From an uncultured Mycoplasmatota bacterium (GTDB lineage: Bacteria; Bacillota_I; Bacilli_A; RF39; UBA660): 19,783 nucleotides of DNA. A model generated the notes under the pieces. The model ran no database searches. It saw only the letters and a program-made list of their open reading frames with translations, and was not told where the DNA came from. The stretch is from positions 1-19,783 of the forward strand of contig CANRVM010000003.1 of the NCBI GenBank assembly GCA_947643295.1. The letters run 5' to 3'. Numbering within the stretch: position 1 is the first letter of the stretch; every line of letters begins with the position of its first letter. Positions 1 to 7,299 of the stretch are shown here, piece by piece. The translations under genes and the position numbers were made by a program.

Positions 1-829
1 AATTATCTCCATATAAATCTCGATAAGTATTTTCAACCTCTTCTTGATCTTCATAACTTCGATAAGAAGAATTAATTACTAACTGGTATCCCTCTTTTTC
101 TGCTTGATCTATCATCTGTTTTGCTGCAATTAAAGCAGTACGATTTGCCTTTAATCCCTTCTCAGATGCATAATCTAAACCTATGGTTATTAAATCTTTA
201 GGAACAAAATTCTTACTTAACATTCGATGTTTATTAACGAGCATATCATAAGAAAATTCTTTCACCTCGACTGGATCTTCGTATTCTTCTTTATCCATTT
301 CGAGATTTACAATTAAAACACTAGTTTCTTCATCTTCACGTGAAGAATCCATATAATTAAGATACCGATCATAGTACTTAATTTTTGCAAAGTCTATGGT
401 ATAAAACTCTTCTAAATACCTTACTTTATCTCTTTTTGTAAACTCACTAACAGCAGTATCATCACCATGAGCTAAAATAACAGAAATCTCTTCATTGGTA
501 TATCCTTTCTTTAATAACTTATTAATATTTTCAATTAAATGTGCATGATTTTGATATCTAATTTTTGTGTAACTATCAAAATTCTTCTCTTTATATGCTT
601 CACTTTCAAAAGCTTTATTTAGAGTTTTATTTTTACCAATATTAATAACATCTTTTTTCTTAAATTTTATTAATATTTGATTTGCTGCTTTTTGACTATA
701 GCCTATTTTTTTTAAATCATTTACTTGTATTAAATAAAAGATAGAAAGAATCAAAAGAATGACAATAATCGTACCAATTATCTTTAATACTTTTAAAGCA
801 GATGGTTTTAATTTTAATCTTCTTTTCAT
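1..829 (-). CDS. VanY-type D-alanyl-D-alanine carboxypeptidase (peptidase M15B), C-terminus cut by window edge
   Basis: Partial gene: 276 codons are visible and the frame is open to the left edge. Residues 1-15 are basic, and about 16-34 form a hydrophobic segment (IIGTIIVILLILSIFYLIQ), a membrane anchor or uncleaved signal. A long extracytoplasmic linker follows. The last visible residues, LVINSSYRSYEDQEEV, match the start of the M15B catalytic domain, where the family reads SGYRSYxxQ. The zinc-binding His/Asp residues would lie beyond the edge and cannot be checked. Family role: trimming the terminal D-Ala from peptidoglycan stem peptides outside the membrane. The start is the ATG behind GAGGCGAT. 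The gene diverges from mnmL and has its own extended -10 promoter. Family call fairly sure; VanY resistance function versus housekeeping DacA-like function cannot be decided. Confidence 0.82.
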   Translation of the reverse strand, partial: MKRRLKLKPSALKVLKIIGTIIVILLILSIFYLIQVNDLKKIGYSQKAANQILIKFKKKDVINIGKNKTLNKAFESEAYKEKNFDSYTKIRYQNHAHLIENINKLLKKGYTNEEISVILAHGDDTAVSEFTKRDKVRYLEEFYTIDFAKIKYYDRYLNYMDSSREDEETSVLIVNLEMDKEEYEDPVEVKEFSYDMLVNKHRMLSKNFVPKDLITIGLDYASEKGLKANRTALIAAKQMIDQAEKEGYQLVINSSYRSYEDQEEVENTYRDLYGDN

Positions 830-863
830 ATTATCGCCTCAAACCTCTATATCTATATTTCTT

Positions 864-893
864 ATTATACCATATCTATTACTTTCCGTATCC
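864..893 (-). promoter_or_regulatory. Promoter of the VanY-type gene (extended -10)
   Basis: On the minus strand TGGTATAAT (864-872) is an extended -10 with a perfect TATAAT. The -35 region at the expected spacing (about 887-893, GGATACG) is poor, which fits an extended -10 promoter. It lies 34 bases upstream of the ATG. Confidence 0.6.
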
Positions 894-925
894 TTTTTAT
901 TAGAAAAATATCTTATTATTTTTTA

Positions 926-954
926 TTGAATATCTTTTTATTTTTTTATATAAT
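926..954 (+). promoter_or_regulatory. Sigma-A-type promoter of mnmL
   Basis: TTGAAT (926-931), a 17-base spacer and TATAAT (949-954) precede the mnmL ATG at 979, with an AGAGG Shine-Dalgarno between. Together with the opposing promoter at 864-893 it makes a compact divergent promoter region. Confidence 0.7.
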
Positions 955-978
955 AACTTTGGATTAGAGGTAACTAGT

Positions 979-1917
979 ATGAAATATAATTTTAAATATA
1001 GTGATACCAATAAAAGATATCATACTCTAGATTATTTTTATCGAAGTCATTTTCATTCTAAAGTTTGTAAAATTAGTTTAAACGCTGGATTTAGCTGTCC
1101 TAATATAGATGGAACAGTTGGATATGGTGGCTGCATATACTGTTCAAAAACAGGAAGTGGAGAATTTGGAGGAACATTAGGAAAAGACTTAGAGAAACAA
1201 TTTAATGAAGTAAAAAATATATATGATAAGAAGTGGCCAAATGCTAAATATATTGCTTATTTTCAGGCTCGTAGCAATACCTATGCCCCTGTTGAAAAAT
1301 TAAGGGTTCTTTATGAAAAAGTACTTACCTTTCCCAATGTTATTGGTATTAATATTGCTACTAGAAGTGATGCTATTACAGAGGAATGTCTTAGCTATTT
1401 AGAAGAATTAAATAAAAAGACATACTTAACAATAGAGCTTGGCTTACAAACCATTCATGAAAAAACTTCAAAATTAATTAATCGATGTCATAGTCTTAAT
1501 AATTTTTCTGAAATGGTAGAAAAATTAAGAAAAAGAAAAATAAATGTTGTAGTGCATATTATTAATGGTCTTCCTTATGAAAAGAAAAAGGATATGATAG
1601 AAACCATACAATATTTAAATACTCTTGATATTCAAGGAATTAAAATTCATATGCTTAGCATTTTAAAAGATACTCCTTTAGAAAAGCTTTATCAAGAAAA
1701 AAAGTTTCATGTTTTATCTAAAGAAGAATACATCGATATTGTAATATCTCAATTAGAGTATCTTAGAAAAGAAATTGTCATACATAGAATCACAGGAGAT
1801 CCTAAAATAGAAGATTTGATAGAGCCTACTTTTCTTACCAAAAAATTTTGTGTACTAAATGATATTGATAAGGAGATGGTAATACGAGACAGTTATCAAG
1901 GAAAGAAACTACAGTAA
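979..1917 (+). CDS. mnmL: Radical SAM protein, TIGR01212/YtqA family; tRNA wobble-uridine modification enzyme MnmL
   Basis: 312 residues, full family length. The cluster-binding cysteines are C40, C52 and C55 within CPNIDGTVGYGGCIYC, the long CX11CX2C spacing peculiar to the YtqA/YhcC group. The family C-terminus is intact (IDKEMVIRDSYQGKK). In Bacillus subtilis YtqA is now called MnmL and works with the methyltransferase MnmM (YtqB) to convert cmnm5(s2)U to mnm5(s2)U at tRNA position 34; that function is carried over by family only. No mnmM lies beside it here. The next gene overlaps or abuts the stop codon in the -1 frame, so the two are probably co-transcribed from the promoter at 926-954. 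The start is the ATG behind AGAGG, with 8 bases between. Confidence 0.85.
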   Translation: MKYNFKYSDTNKRYHTLDYFYRSHFHSKVCKISLNAGFSCPNIDGTVGYGGCIYCSKTGSGEFGGTLGKDLEKQFNEVKNIYDKKWPNAKYIAYFQARSNTYAPVEKLRVLYEKVLTFPNVIGINIATRSDAITEECLSYLEELNKKTYLTIELGLQTIHEKTSKLINRCHSLNNFSEMVEKLRKRKINVVVHIINGLPYEKKKDMIETIQYLNTLDIQGIKIHMLSILKDTPLEKLYQEKKFHVLSKEEYIDIVISQLEYLRKEIVIHRITGDPKIEDLIEPTFLTKKFCVLNDIDKEMVIRDSYQGKKLQ

Positions 1918-2402
1918 TTCATCCATTAGAACCAATTTATAATAGTGACTCAAAAATATTACTACTTGGTAGTTTTCCAAGCATTAAGTCAAGAGAATGT
2001 AACTTTTATTATGCTAATCCATATAATCGTTTTTGGAAAGTTTTAGAATCTCTTTTTCAGACATCAATTGGAGAAACTCCTTTTGAAAAAACGAAATTTC
2101 TTTTAGAACATCATATTGCCCTATGGGATGTAGTAAAAAGTTGTACCATAACTGGATCTAGTGATTCTTCCATTAAAGACATCTGTCCTAATGATATTCA
2201 TGAGATAATAAGTCATACAAAAATAGAGAAAATATATACTATTGGTAAAACTGCTACTAAATTATATCAAAAATTTATTTATCCTACTACGCAAATAAAA
2301 AGCATTTATCTTCCTAGTACTTCTTCCGCTAATGCTACGATGAGATTAGAAAATTTAATAGATGAATTTAGTAAATACATTCATACTGATGCATTTAAAT
2401 AA
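1917..2402 (+). CDS. Hypoxanthine/uracil-DNA glycosylase (UDG family 6, TIGR04274-like), non-canonical start
   Basis: About 161 residues. Family marks are LLLGSFPSIKSRE near residue 15, NPYNRFWKVL near 33 and the C-terminal LPSTSSANA loop. These fit the small single-domain glycosylases that remove deaminated bases such as hypoxanthine from DNA. The frame is open from 1872 (after a TAA at 1869-1871), but no ATG, GTG or TTG occurs before the conserved core. The coordinate given uses ATT at 1917, which forms TAATT with the mnmL stop where TAATG would be the usual coupled junction. An alternative is ACG at 1884, 8 bases after AAGGAG (1870-1875). A sequencing error, a lost start or frameshift expression from mnmL are also possible. 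The domain itself looks intact. Family confident, start very uncertain. Confidence 0.78.
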   Translation: MHPLEPIYNSDSKILLLGSFPSIKSRECNFYYANPYNRFWKVLESLFQTSIGETPFEKTKFLLEHHIALWDVVKSCTITGSSDSSIKDICPNDIHEIISHTKIEKIYTIGKTATKLYQKFIYPTTQIKSIYLPSTSSANATMRLENLIDEFSKYIHTDAFK

Positions 2403-2404
2403 GA

Positions 2405-2432
2405 AAAATAGTGTAGTAATATACACTATTTT
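2405..2432. terminator. Bidirectional intrinsic terminator between convergent genes
   Basis: A perfect 11-bp inverted repeat, AAAATAGTGTA (2405-2415) and TACACTATTTT (2422-2432), encloses a 6-base loop. U-rich flanks occur on both strands (TATTTT on plus, TATTTTTCTTATTT on minus). It serves the glycosylase gene and the 3D-domain gene, and contains the stop codon of the latter. Confidence 0.75.
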
Positions 2433-3112
2433 CCATTTCTTAAAACTTCCACTGTTATGTTTCTATGAACACCACCTCTTGATTCGCTGGTATTTGTTAA
2501 CATATCAATAAGAAATTTTCTACCTAGTCCAATATCAGAACCGCGATCTAAAACAATCGCAAGGATATTATCTCCCATAGAGGAATTTTTTATTCTAATA
2601 ATAGACCAATTACTTAATTCTGAACCAGCAGCCACAATTCTTACATTACCATATTGTTTATCTGGATAATAAAGTTTACCATCACGAACATCATAGCCTT
2701 CTACTTTCGTAAATCCCGTACAATCCCGACAAGTCGCATAGTAAAAACTCATGTCTCCCTTATAGGTTGCAAGAACATCAGTTGCAGGTTCTTCTTTCAT
2801 TACTTCCTCAACTTTTGGAGGAGTAGAAACAACAGGCTCTACTGCTTCTTCAGTCGTATCCTTTTTCTTTGGAGGTTGTTGTTTCTTCTCTTCTTCTAAT
2901 TCTTCTTTTATCTCTTCTTTAGAAGGTTCCTGCTCTATCTCTGTTGTTTCTTGATGTTTTTCTTCTATTTTAGTAAAAAGATTCGTCGCTAGATTCTTTG
3001 TTTCGTGATCTGCTTTTACTTGATCAGTACTAATATTAGAAGTCATTAGAATCGCTGGAAGAGAAAATAATAATATCCAATTTACAAAAACAATAAATTT
3101 ATTTTTTTTCAT
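2426..3112 (-). CDS. Secreted 3D-domain (double-psi beta-barrel) cell-wall protein
   Basis: An N-terminal signal or anchor (VNWILLFSLPAILMTS) is followed by a long Glu/Lys/Pro/Thr-rich linker, probably wall-spanning and unstructured. The C-terminal 110 residues form a 3D domain with conserved Asp stretches VLDRGSDIG and FLIDML, as in YuiC/YocH and the catalytic fold of MltA. Such proteins act on peptidoglycan, some as lytic transglycosylases in resuscitation or wall turnover; activity here is inferred. Two in-frame ATGs exist. The SD GAGGAG (3122-3127) is 3 bases from the ATG at 3118 but 9 from the one at 3112, so I prefer the latter (MKKNKF, 228 residues). The stop lies inside the bidirectional terminator. 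A weak promoter (TTGTCA near 3168, TGTATA near 3145) may give independent expression from the preceding gene. Confidence 0.8.
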   Translation of the reverse strand: MKKNKFIVFVNWILLFSLPAILMTSNISTDQVKADHETKNLATNLFTKIEEKHQETTEIEQEPSKEEIKEELEEEKKQQPPKKKDTTEEAVEPVVSTPPKVEEVMKEEPATDVLATYKGDMSFYYATCRDCTGFTKVEGYDVRDGKLYYPDKQYGNVRIVAAGSELSNWSIIRIKNSSMGDNILAIVLDRGSDIGLGRKFLIDMLTNTSESRGGVHRNITVEVLRNGK

Positions 3113-3209
3113 ATCCATAAACTCCTCATATACATGATATCATATATACAACTCATTTACAACATTTTGACAAAATATACCAATTTATTTTACATGTTAA
3201 TAACGTAAA

Positions 3210-3962
3210 CTAATATTTTTCACATTTGTAGGAAGAAGATGCCATTTTGTTTTCTACTTCACTTATCTTTTCGTTCTTCTTAAATTCTGGATAAATACCA
3301 CCTGCTTCCACATATGCAGTACTTACTTTATCACTATCTACTTTTTCATATTCAATAATTTGCTTTGTTGTATTTGTTCCATTATTTAATCCACAAACAA
3401 CAGAAATACCCTCAACACCTACAATATGTTCTTTTAATTTTACACAAGCCTGTTTTAAGCCTTCCAGTTCTTCTTTATCTGCAATCTTATCCCCTGTTGA
3501 TGTTTGTGTATACGTCAATCCCGTAATCTCATTATTGACAAAGGTAAAAACTGCTGTTAAATTTACATCCAGTGTTTTTGTATTTTTGTTTTGTGTACAA
3601 GAAAGTGTTCCAGTTGTAATTTCAGTTTGATTTTTTTCGCTCTTTTTTAAATTAATGTAATCTGTAATTTCTGGAAGGAAATAAACAAAAGCAAAAAAGA
3701 AGAGAAAGAGAATAATAGCAAAAAAAGTCTTTAATTTACTAGGACCACCTTTTTCATCCCCTACATAAGCTGGTTGTTCCTGTTTTTCCTCTGGTATAGG
3801 AACATTTTGTGGTGGATCTGTTGTTGGTGTTGCAACAACATGTGATGTAATATTGTCATTTGCAGTTGGTCCTACTGGTTGATTTGGTGTATTTACCCCA
3901 TCTTGATTCACTGTTTCTTGCTTTTCTAAATCATTATTATTATTCATATTATTTTCATTCAT
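3210..3962 (-). CDS. Unrecognised single-pass membrane protein with a four-cysteine extracellular domain
   Basis: 250 residues. The first 75 are Asn/Gln/Pro/Thr-rich and probably disordered in the cytoplasm. Residues about 78-98 form one membrane helix (FFAIILFLFFFAFVYFLPEI), and the remaining 150 residues should face outward. The outer part has cysteines at 122, 173, 190 and 247, enough for two disulfides, and a beta-like pattern (VNLTAVFTFVNNEITGLTY) faintly reminiscent of DUF1307/YehR-type lipoproteins; I would not assign it. It follows rpe by 24 bases with a GGGGAGAT Shine-Dalgarno, so it is likely the distal gene of the rlmN-prpC-prkC-rsgA-rpe unit. A link to PrkC signalling or the wall is only suggested by position. 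Confidence 0.7.
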   Translation of the reverse strand: MNENNMNNNNDLEKQETVNQDGVNTPNQPVGPTANDNITSHVVATPTTDPPQNVPIPEEKQEQPAYVGDEKGGPSKLKTFFAIILFLFFFAFVYFLPEITDYINLKKSEKNQTEITTGTLSCTQNKNTKTLDVNLTAVFTFVNNEITGLTYTQTSTGDKIADKEELEGLKQACVKLKEHIVGVEGISVVCGLNNGTNTTKQIIEYEKVDSDKVSTAYVEAGGIYPEFKKNEKISEVENKMASSSYKCEKY

Positions 3963-3986
3963 AGTATCATCTCCCCAATTATTTCT

Positions 3987-4613
3987 CTATTTTAATAATG
4001 CAATCTTTTCTTCAAAATCTTCACTATTTATGATATAACTACCTACAACTAAGATATCACATTCTCTACAATATTCTTTTGTTGTATTATTAATACCTCC
4101 ATCAACACATATCTTAGCATTACTATTATATTCCTGTAACAAGACTTTTATTTCTTTAATTTTATCTTCTGTTTCTTTAATAAAATCTTGTCCACCCATA
4201 CCAGGTTCTACTGACATAATTAGAATTAAATCTAAGAGTGGCAAAAAAGGAACTAATTCACTTACTTTTGTATCTGGTTTAATAGATAATCCGCATTTGA
4301 TACCATAACTCTTTATCAGATTTAGATTTTCTATGATATCCTGTTCTATTTCTAAATGAAAAGTAATATATTCTGTATTCAATGTTGCATAATCTTTAAT
4401 ATATTTTGTAGGATTTAAAACCATTAAATGGACGTCTAATCTTTTTGATGTGTACTTATAAATATATCTCATTTCTTTAAATGGCATTGTTTTTCCTTTT
4501 ACAAATTTACCATCCATGATATCTACATGAATATAATCTGTACTGGTGTCATTTAACTTTTGTAAATCCTTTGGAATGTTTTTACTACTGAGAAATGAGG
4601 TAGAAATCAACAT
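3987..4613 (-). CDS. rpe: Ribulose-phosphate 3-epimerase
   Basis: 208 residues, slightly short for the family. It interconverts D-ribulose 5-phosphate and D-xylulose 5-phosphate in the pentose phosphate pathway. Visible motifs are HVDIMDG (29-35), VHLM (61-64), FH at 85-86, SVEPGMGGQ (134-142) and DGGIN (171-175). These supply the metal ligands H29, D31, H62 and D171 and the catalytic Asp pair D31/D171. The phosphate-binding end is GSYI near 191. The family usually has SVNPGFGGQ; the Glu and Met variants here are tolerated in related epimerases. The start ATG is 4 bases after the rsgA stop, with the SD (GAAAG) inside rsgA, so it is translationally coupled. The rsgA-rpe order is the classical Firmicutes arrangement. 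Confidence 0.93.
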   Translation of the reverse strand: MLISTSFLSSKNIPKDLQKLNDTSTDYIHVDIMDGKFVKGKTMPFKEMRYIYKYTSKRLDVHLMVLNPTKYIKDYATLNTEYITFHLEIEQDIIENLNLIKSYGIKCGLSIKPDTKVSELVPFLPLLDLILIMSVEPGMGGQDFIKETEDKIKEIKVLLQEYNSNAKICVDGGINNTTKEYCRECDILVVGSYIINSEDFEEKIALLK

Positions 4614-4617
4614 AACA

Positions 4618-5445
4618 TCACTTTCTTTCTATAAATTTTAAATAATTTTCATATCTACTTTTCATTATATTATTATCTTCTACTGCCTTTTTTACTAGAC
4701 ATTCTTTTTCATTTTTATGTAAACAATCTTTATAAATACAGGGATACCTCTTAAACTCAATAAAGCTATCCTTTATTTTATCTACTTCATAATTTATTAA
4801 TTCCAGAGATGAAAATCCAGGTGTATCCAATACTTTACCACCAAATAGTTCAAATAGCTCAACAACTCTTGTCGTATGTTTTCCTCTTCCTAATGCTTTT
4901 GATATCTCTCCTGTTTGTAATTTTAGATTGCTGTCTAATTTATTTAACAAAGTAGACTTACCAGCTCCTGTTTGTCCTGTAAATACACTTGTTTTTTTCT
5001 TTAACATTTCTTTTAATTTATCAATTTCTGTATTATAGATAACAGGATAAGATAAATCTTCATAGTAAGATAGAATAGCTTTCAATTTGTCTAATTCTAT
5101 CTGACTAACTAAATCACTTTTAGTAATACAGATAACAACATCTACATTATTAATTTCCATAAGCGATATAAATTTGTCTAGTAAATTAAGAGAAAAGTCA
5201 GGACTTTTTAAACTTATTACTAAGATAGCCTGATCGATATTTGCAACACTTGGTCTTTGAAAAGAGTTTCTTCTAGGAAGAATCCTAGTTATTAATTTCT
5301 TTTCTATATTAAATTCGACATAATCGCCAACTAGTGGCAATATCTTTTCCTTTCGAAATATTCCTCTACATTTACAAGCATAGATTTCATTATGATAACT
5401 TACAAAATGTAAATCACTCATTATTTTTATTATTTGTCCATTCAT
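4618..5445 (-). CDS. rsgA: Ribosome small-subunit-dependent GTPase A
   Basis: 275 residues. A late-acting 30S assembly GTPase that helps release immature factors and checks the decoding centre. It has the diagnostic circularly permuted order: an N-terminal OB fold (about 1-60), G4 TKSD (108-111), then the P-loop GQTGAGKS (157-164), the G2 region with T191/T192, and G3 DTPG (207-210). The C-terminal zinc knuckle is C236, C241, H243 and C249. It lies 24 bases after prkC with SD AGAGGAT and leads straight into rpe. In B. subtilis the orthologue (CpgA/YloQ) is a PrkC substrate, which gives the gene order functional sense; phosphorylation here is inferred. Confidence 0.95.
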   Translation of the reverse strand: MNGQIIKIMSDLHFVSYHNEIYACKCRGIFRKEKILPLVGDYVEFNIEKKLITRILPRRNSFQRPSVANIDQAILVISLKSPDFSLNLLDKFISLMEINNVDVVICITKSDLVSQIELDKLKAILSYYEDLSYPVIYNTEIDKLKEMLKKKTSVFTGQTGAGKSTLLNKLDSNLKLQTGEISKALGRGKHTTRVVELFELFGGKVLDTPGFSSLELINYEVDKIKDSFIEFKRYPCIYKDCLHKNEKECLVKKAVEDNNIMKSRYENYLKFIERK

Positions 5446-5469
5446 ATTATCCTCTTGTTAATTAATCAT

Positions 5470-7299
5470 TTAATTAATTGTGTCAGCTCCATCAGGCGTT
5501 TGATTAGTACCACTACTTCCTGTTCCGCTGTCAGTACTACCATTATTATTAGTATTACTATTATTGTTATTATTAGTTGTATTATTATTGTTATTATTCG
5601 GTTTCTTCTCAGTAGGCTTTGCTGCTATATCAACAGTTAAAGTAGTACCTTCTAAAATTTCGGAACCTGCAATTCTTGATTGGCTAATTACTTTGCCAGG
5701 TGTATATTCAGTTGTTTCTATATAGTTTGTTTTTAATGTCAAGTTATACTTTTTACAAAATGCTGAAGCATCATCTATACTATAACCTTCTTGAACCATA
5801 TCTGGGAAAGTTTCTACTAGATTAGGAATATAAAGAGTAATGGAATCTCCTTTTTTCACTTCGGATCCTTTTGCCAAAGATTGGCCTATGATTTCTTGTT
5901 CATCATATTTACTATCCGTTACATCTTTTTTCTCAATCGTTACTTCTAATTCATATTTTGTTTCTAGAATTGTTTGAATTTCTATATAGTTTTTACCAGT
6001 GTAATCTTCTAATTTAAAAGTTTCTTCTCCACTTGATTTATATAATGTTACTTTGGTACCTTTTTTTACCGTTTTTCCTTTTTTGGGGTCTGTTTTGACA
6101 ATACGTCCCTTTTCTATCTTTTCATCTGCTACTTTTTCGATTTTAGAATTCACAACTAATCCTAAATCCTCTAACTTATCCGTTGCTTTACTAACCGTTA
6201 ATCCAGATACACTTGGTATCACTACGGTTTTTGGTTTCGTAAGTTCTGGAATAACAAATAATATCATGATAAATAATAGAATAAGAGCAGAAAAAACAAT
6301 GGATAATATGATGATTAATTTTTTGTTTTTCTTATCTTCTTTGTCTTCCTCTACTTTTTTGGCAAGTTCTTCTTCCTCTTCTTCTTTCTCTAACTCTTCT
6401 AATTTCTTTAGTCGCTTCGTACTTTCTGTTTCGTGTTCTGGATATTTATAGATTAAAGGTTCCTCATCCATTCTATCATCATCTAAAGCAGTTAATAAAT
6501 CATCATGCATACTCCTAATATCATCATAACGGTTTTTTGGATTTTTCGCAGTGGATTTTAAGATTATATTTTCAATACTTTGGGGAATACTTTCATTATC
6601 TTCTCTAATATTTGGAAGTGGATCTCGCATATGTTTTAATGCAATTTCTACAGCATTATCTCCCTTAAATGGCAATTTTCCTGTTAATAACTCATAAAAA
6701 ATAATTCCCATAGAATAAATATCACTTTTTGTGGTAGATCCTTTTCCACTAGCTTGTTCTGGAGGTAGATAATGAACAGATCCCATTACCGAATTCGTTT
6801 GTGTAAGTTGTGTAGAATTCAGTGCCATTGCAATACCAAAATCTGTAATTTTAATTTGTCCGTCATCCTGTATCATAATATTTTGTGGTTTTAAATCTCT
6901 ATGAATAATATATGCATCATGTGCATGTTGCATCCCATCAGTTAACTGTAACATAATATCAATTGCTTCTGATAAAGTAAGACTTCCTCTTCTTTTCAAT
7001 AATTGTTTTAATGTTTTTCCCTCTATATACTCCATAATAATATAGTAAAGTCCATTATCTTCACCAACATCATACATTTCTACAATATTCGGATGAGAAA
7101 GACTAGATGCTGATAAAGCTTCTCTTTGAAAACGCCTAACAAACTTTTCATCATTAGACAAATCTCCACGAAGTATCTTTATAGCCACATTACGATCAAG
7201 AATTTCATCATATCCTAAATAAACATTAGCCATTCCTCCCTCGCCAATGCTTTTTATAATCTCATATCGATCGTTAATTTTTTGCCCCTTTGAAATCAT
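5470..7299 (-). CDS. prkC: Membrane Ser/Thr protein kinase with three PASTA domains (PrkC/Stk1)
   Basis: 609 residues. The cytoplasmic kinase domain (about 12-270) has the glycine loop GEGGMANVY (19-27), lysine K41, HRDLKPQN (133-140), DFG (153-155) and a Thr-rich activation loop (T163, T166, T168) before PPEQ. A charged Glu/Lys juxtamembrane stretch (295-327) may be coiled coil. The membrane helix is about 328-351. Outside are three PASTA repeats (about 358-421, 425-491, 495-558) that in this family bind muropeptides or lipid II. The tail (567-609) is Asn/Ser/Gly-rich and low in complexity. It starts immediately after the prpC stop (TAG then ATG), so kinase and cognate phosphatase are coupled. 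Role: sensing the cell wall or growth state and phosphorylating translation and division proteins. Confidence 0.95.
   Translation of the reverse strand: MISKGQKINDRYEIIKSIGEGGMANVYLGYDEILDRNVAIKILRGDLSNDEKFVRRFQREALSASSLSHPNIVEMYDVGEDNGLYYIIMEYIEGKTLKQLLKRRGSLTLSEAIDIMLQLTDGMQHAHDAYIIHRDLKPQNIMIQDDGQIKITDFGIAMALNSTQLTQTNSVMGSVHYLPPEQASGKGSTTKSDIYSMGIIFYELLTGKLPFKGDNAVEIALKHMRDPLPNIREDNESIPQSIENIILKSTAKNPKNRYDDIRSMHDDLLTALDDDRMDEEPLIYKYPEHETESTKRLKKLEELEKEEEEEELAKKVEEDKEDKKNKKLIIILSIVFSALILLFIMILFVIPELTKPKTVVIPSVSGLTVSKATDKLEDLGLVVNSKIEKVADEKIEKGRIVKTDPKKGKTVKKGTKVTLYKSSGEETFKLEDYTGKNYIEIQTILETKYELEVTIEKKDVTDSKYDEQEIIGQSLAKGSEVKKGDSITLYIPNLVETFPDMVQEGYSIDDASAFCKKYNLTLKTNYIETTEYTPGKVISQSRIAGSEILEGTTLTVDIAAKPTEKKPNNNNNNTTNNNNNSNTNNNGSTDSGTGSSGTNQTPDGADTIN
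5533..5599 (-). repeat. Imperfect AAT/AAC trinucleotide tract encoding the Asn-rich PrkC tail
   Basis: Roughly two dozen near-consecutive AAT/AAC codons, interrupted by ACT/ACA and AGT, encode the Asn stretches of the PrkC C-terminus. Being trinucleotide, length changes would alter tail length without shifting frame. Confidence 0.6.

Noticed and set aside
1899..1917. Programmed -1 frameshift joining mnmL and the glycosylase
   Set aside because: The only slippery-like site is AAGAAA, whose A-site re-pairing is poor. No spaced stimulatory SD or downstream stem is evident, and mnmL already has its full family C-terminus.
2654..2899. Plus-strand open frame of 81 codons opposite the 3D-domain gene
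   Set aside because: Composition mirrors the Glu/Lys-rich linker on the other strand; no SD and no recognisable protein.
3167..3172. TTGACA on the plus strand between two minus-strand genes
   Set aside because: No plus-strand gene lies downstream and there is no -10 at the right spacing.
6053..6451. Plus-strand open frame of 132 codons inside prkC
   Set aside because: It is the antisense shadow of the PrkC membrane and charged region; Ser/Phe-rich, no SD, no promoter and no family resemblance.
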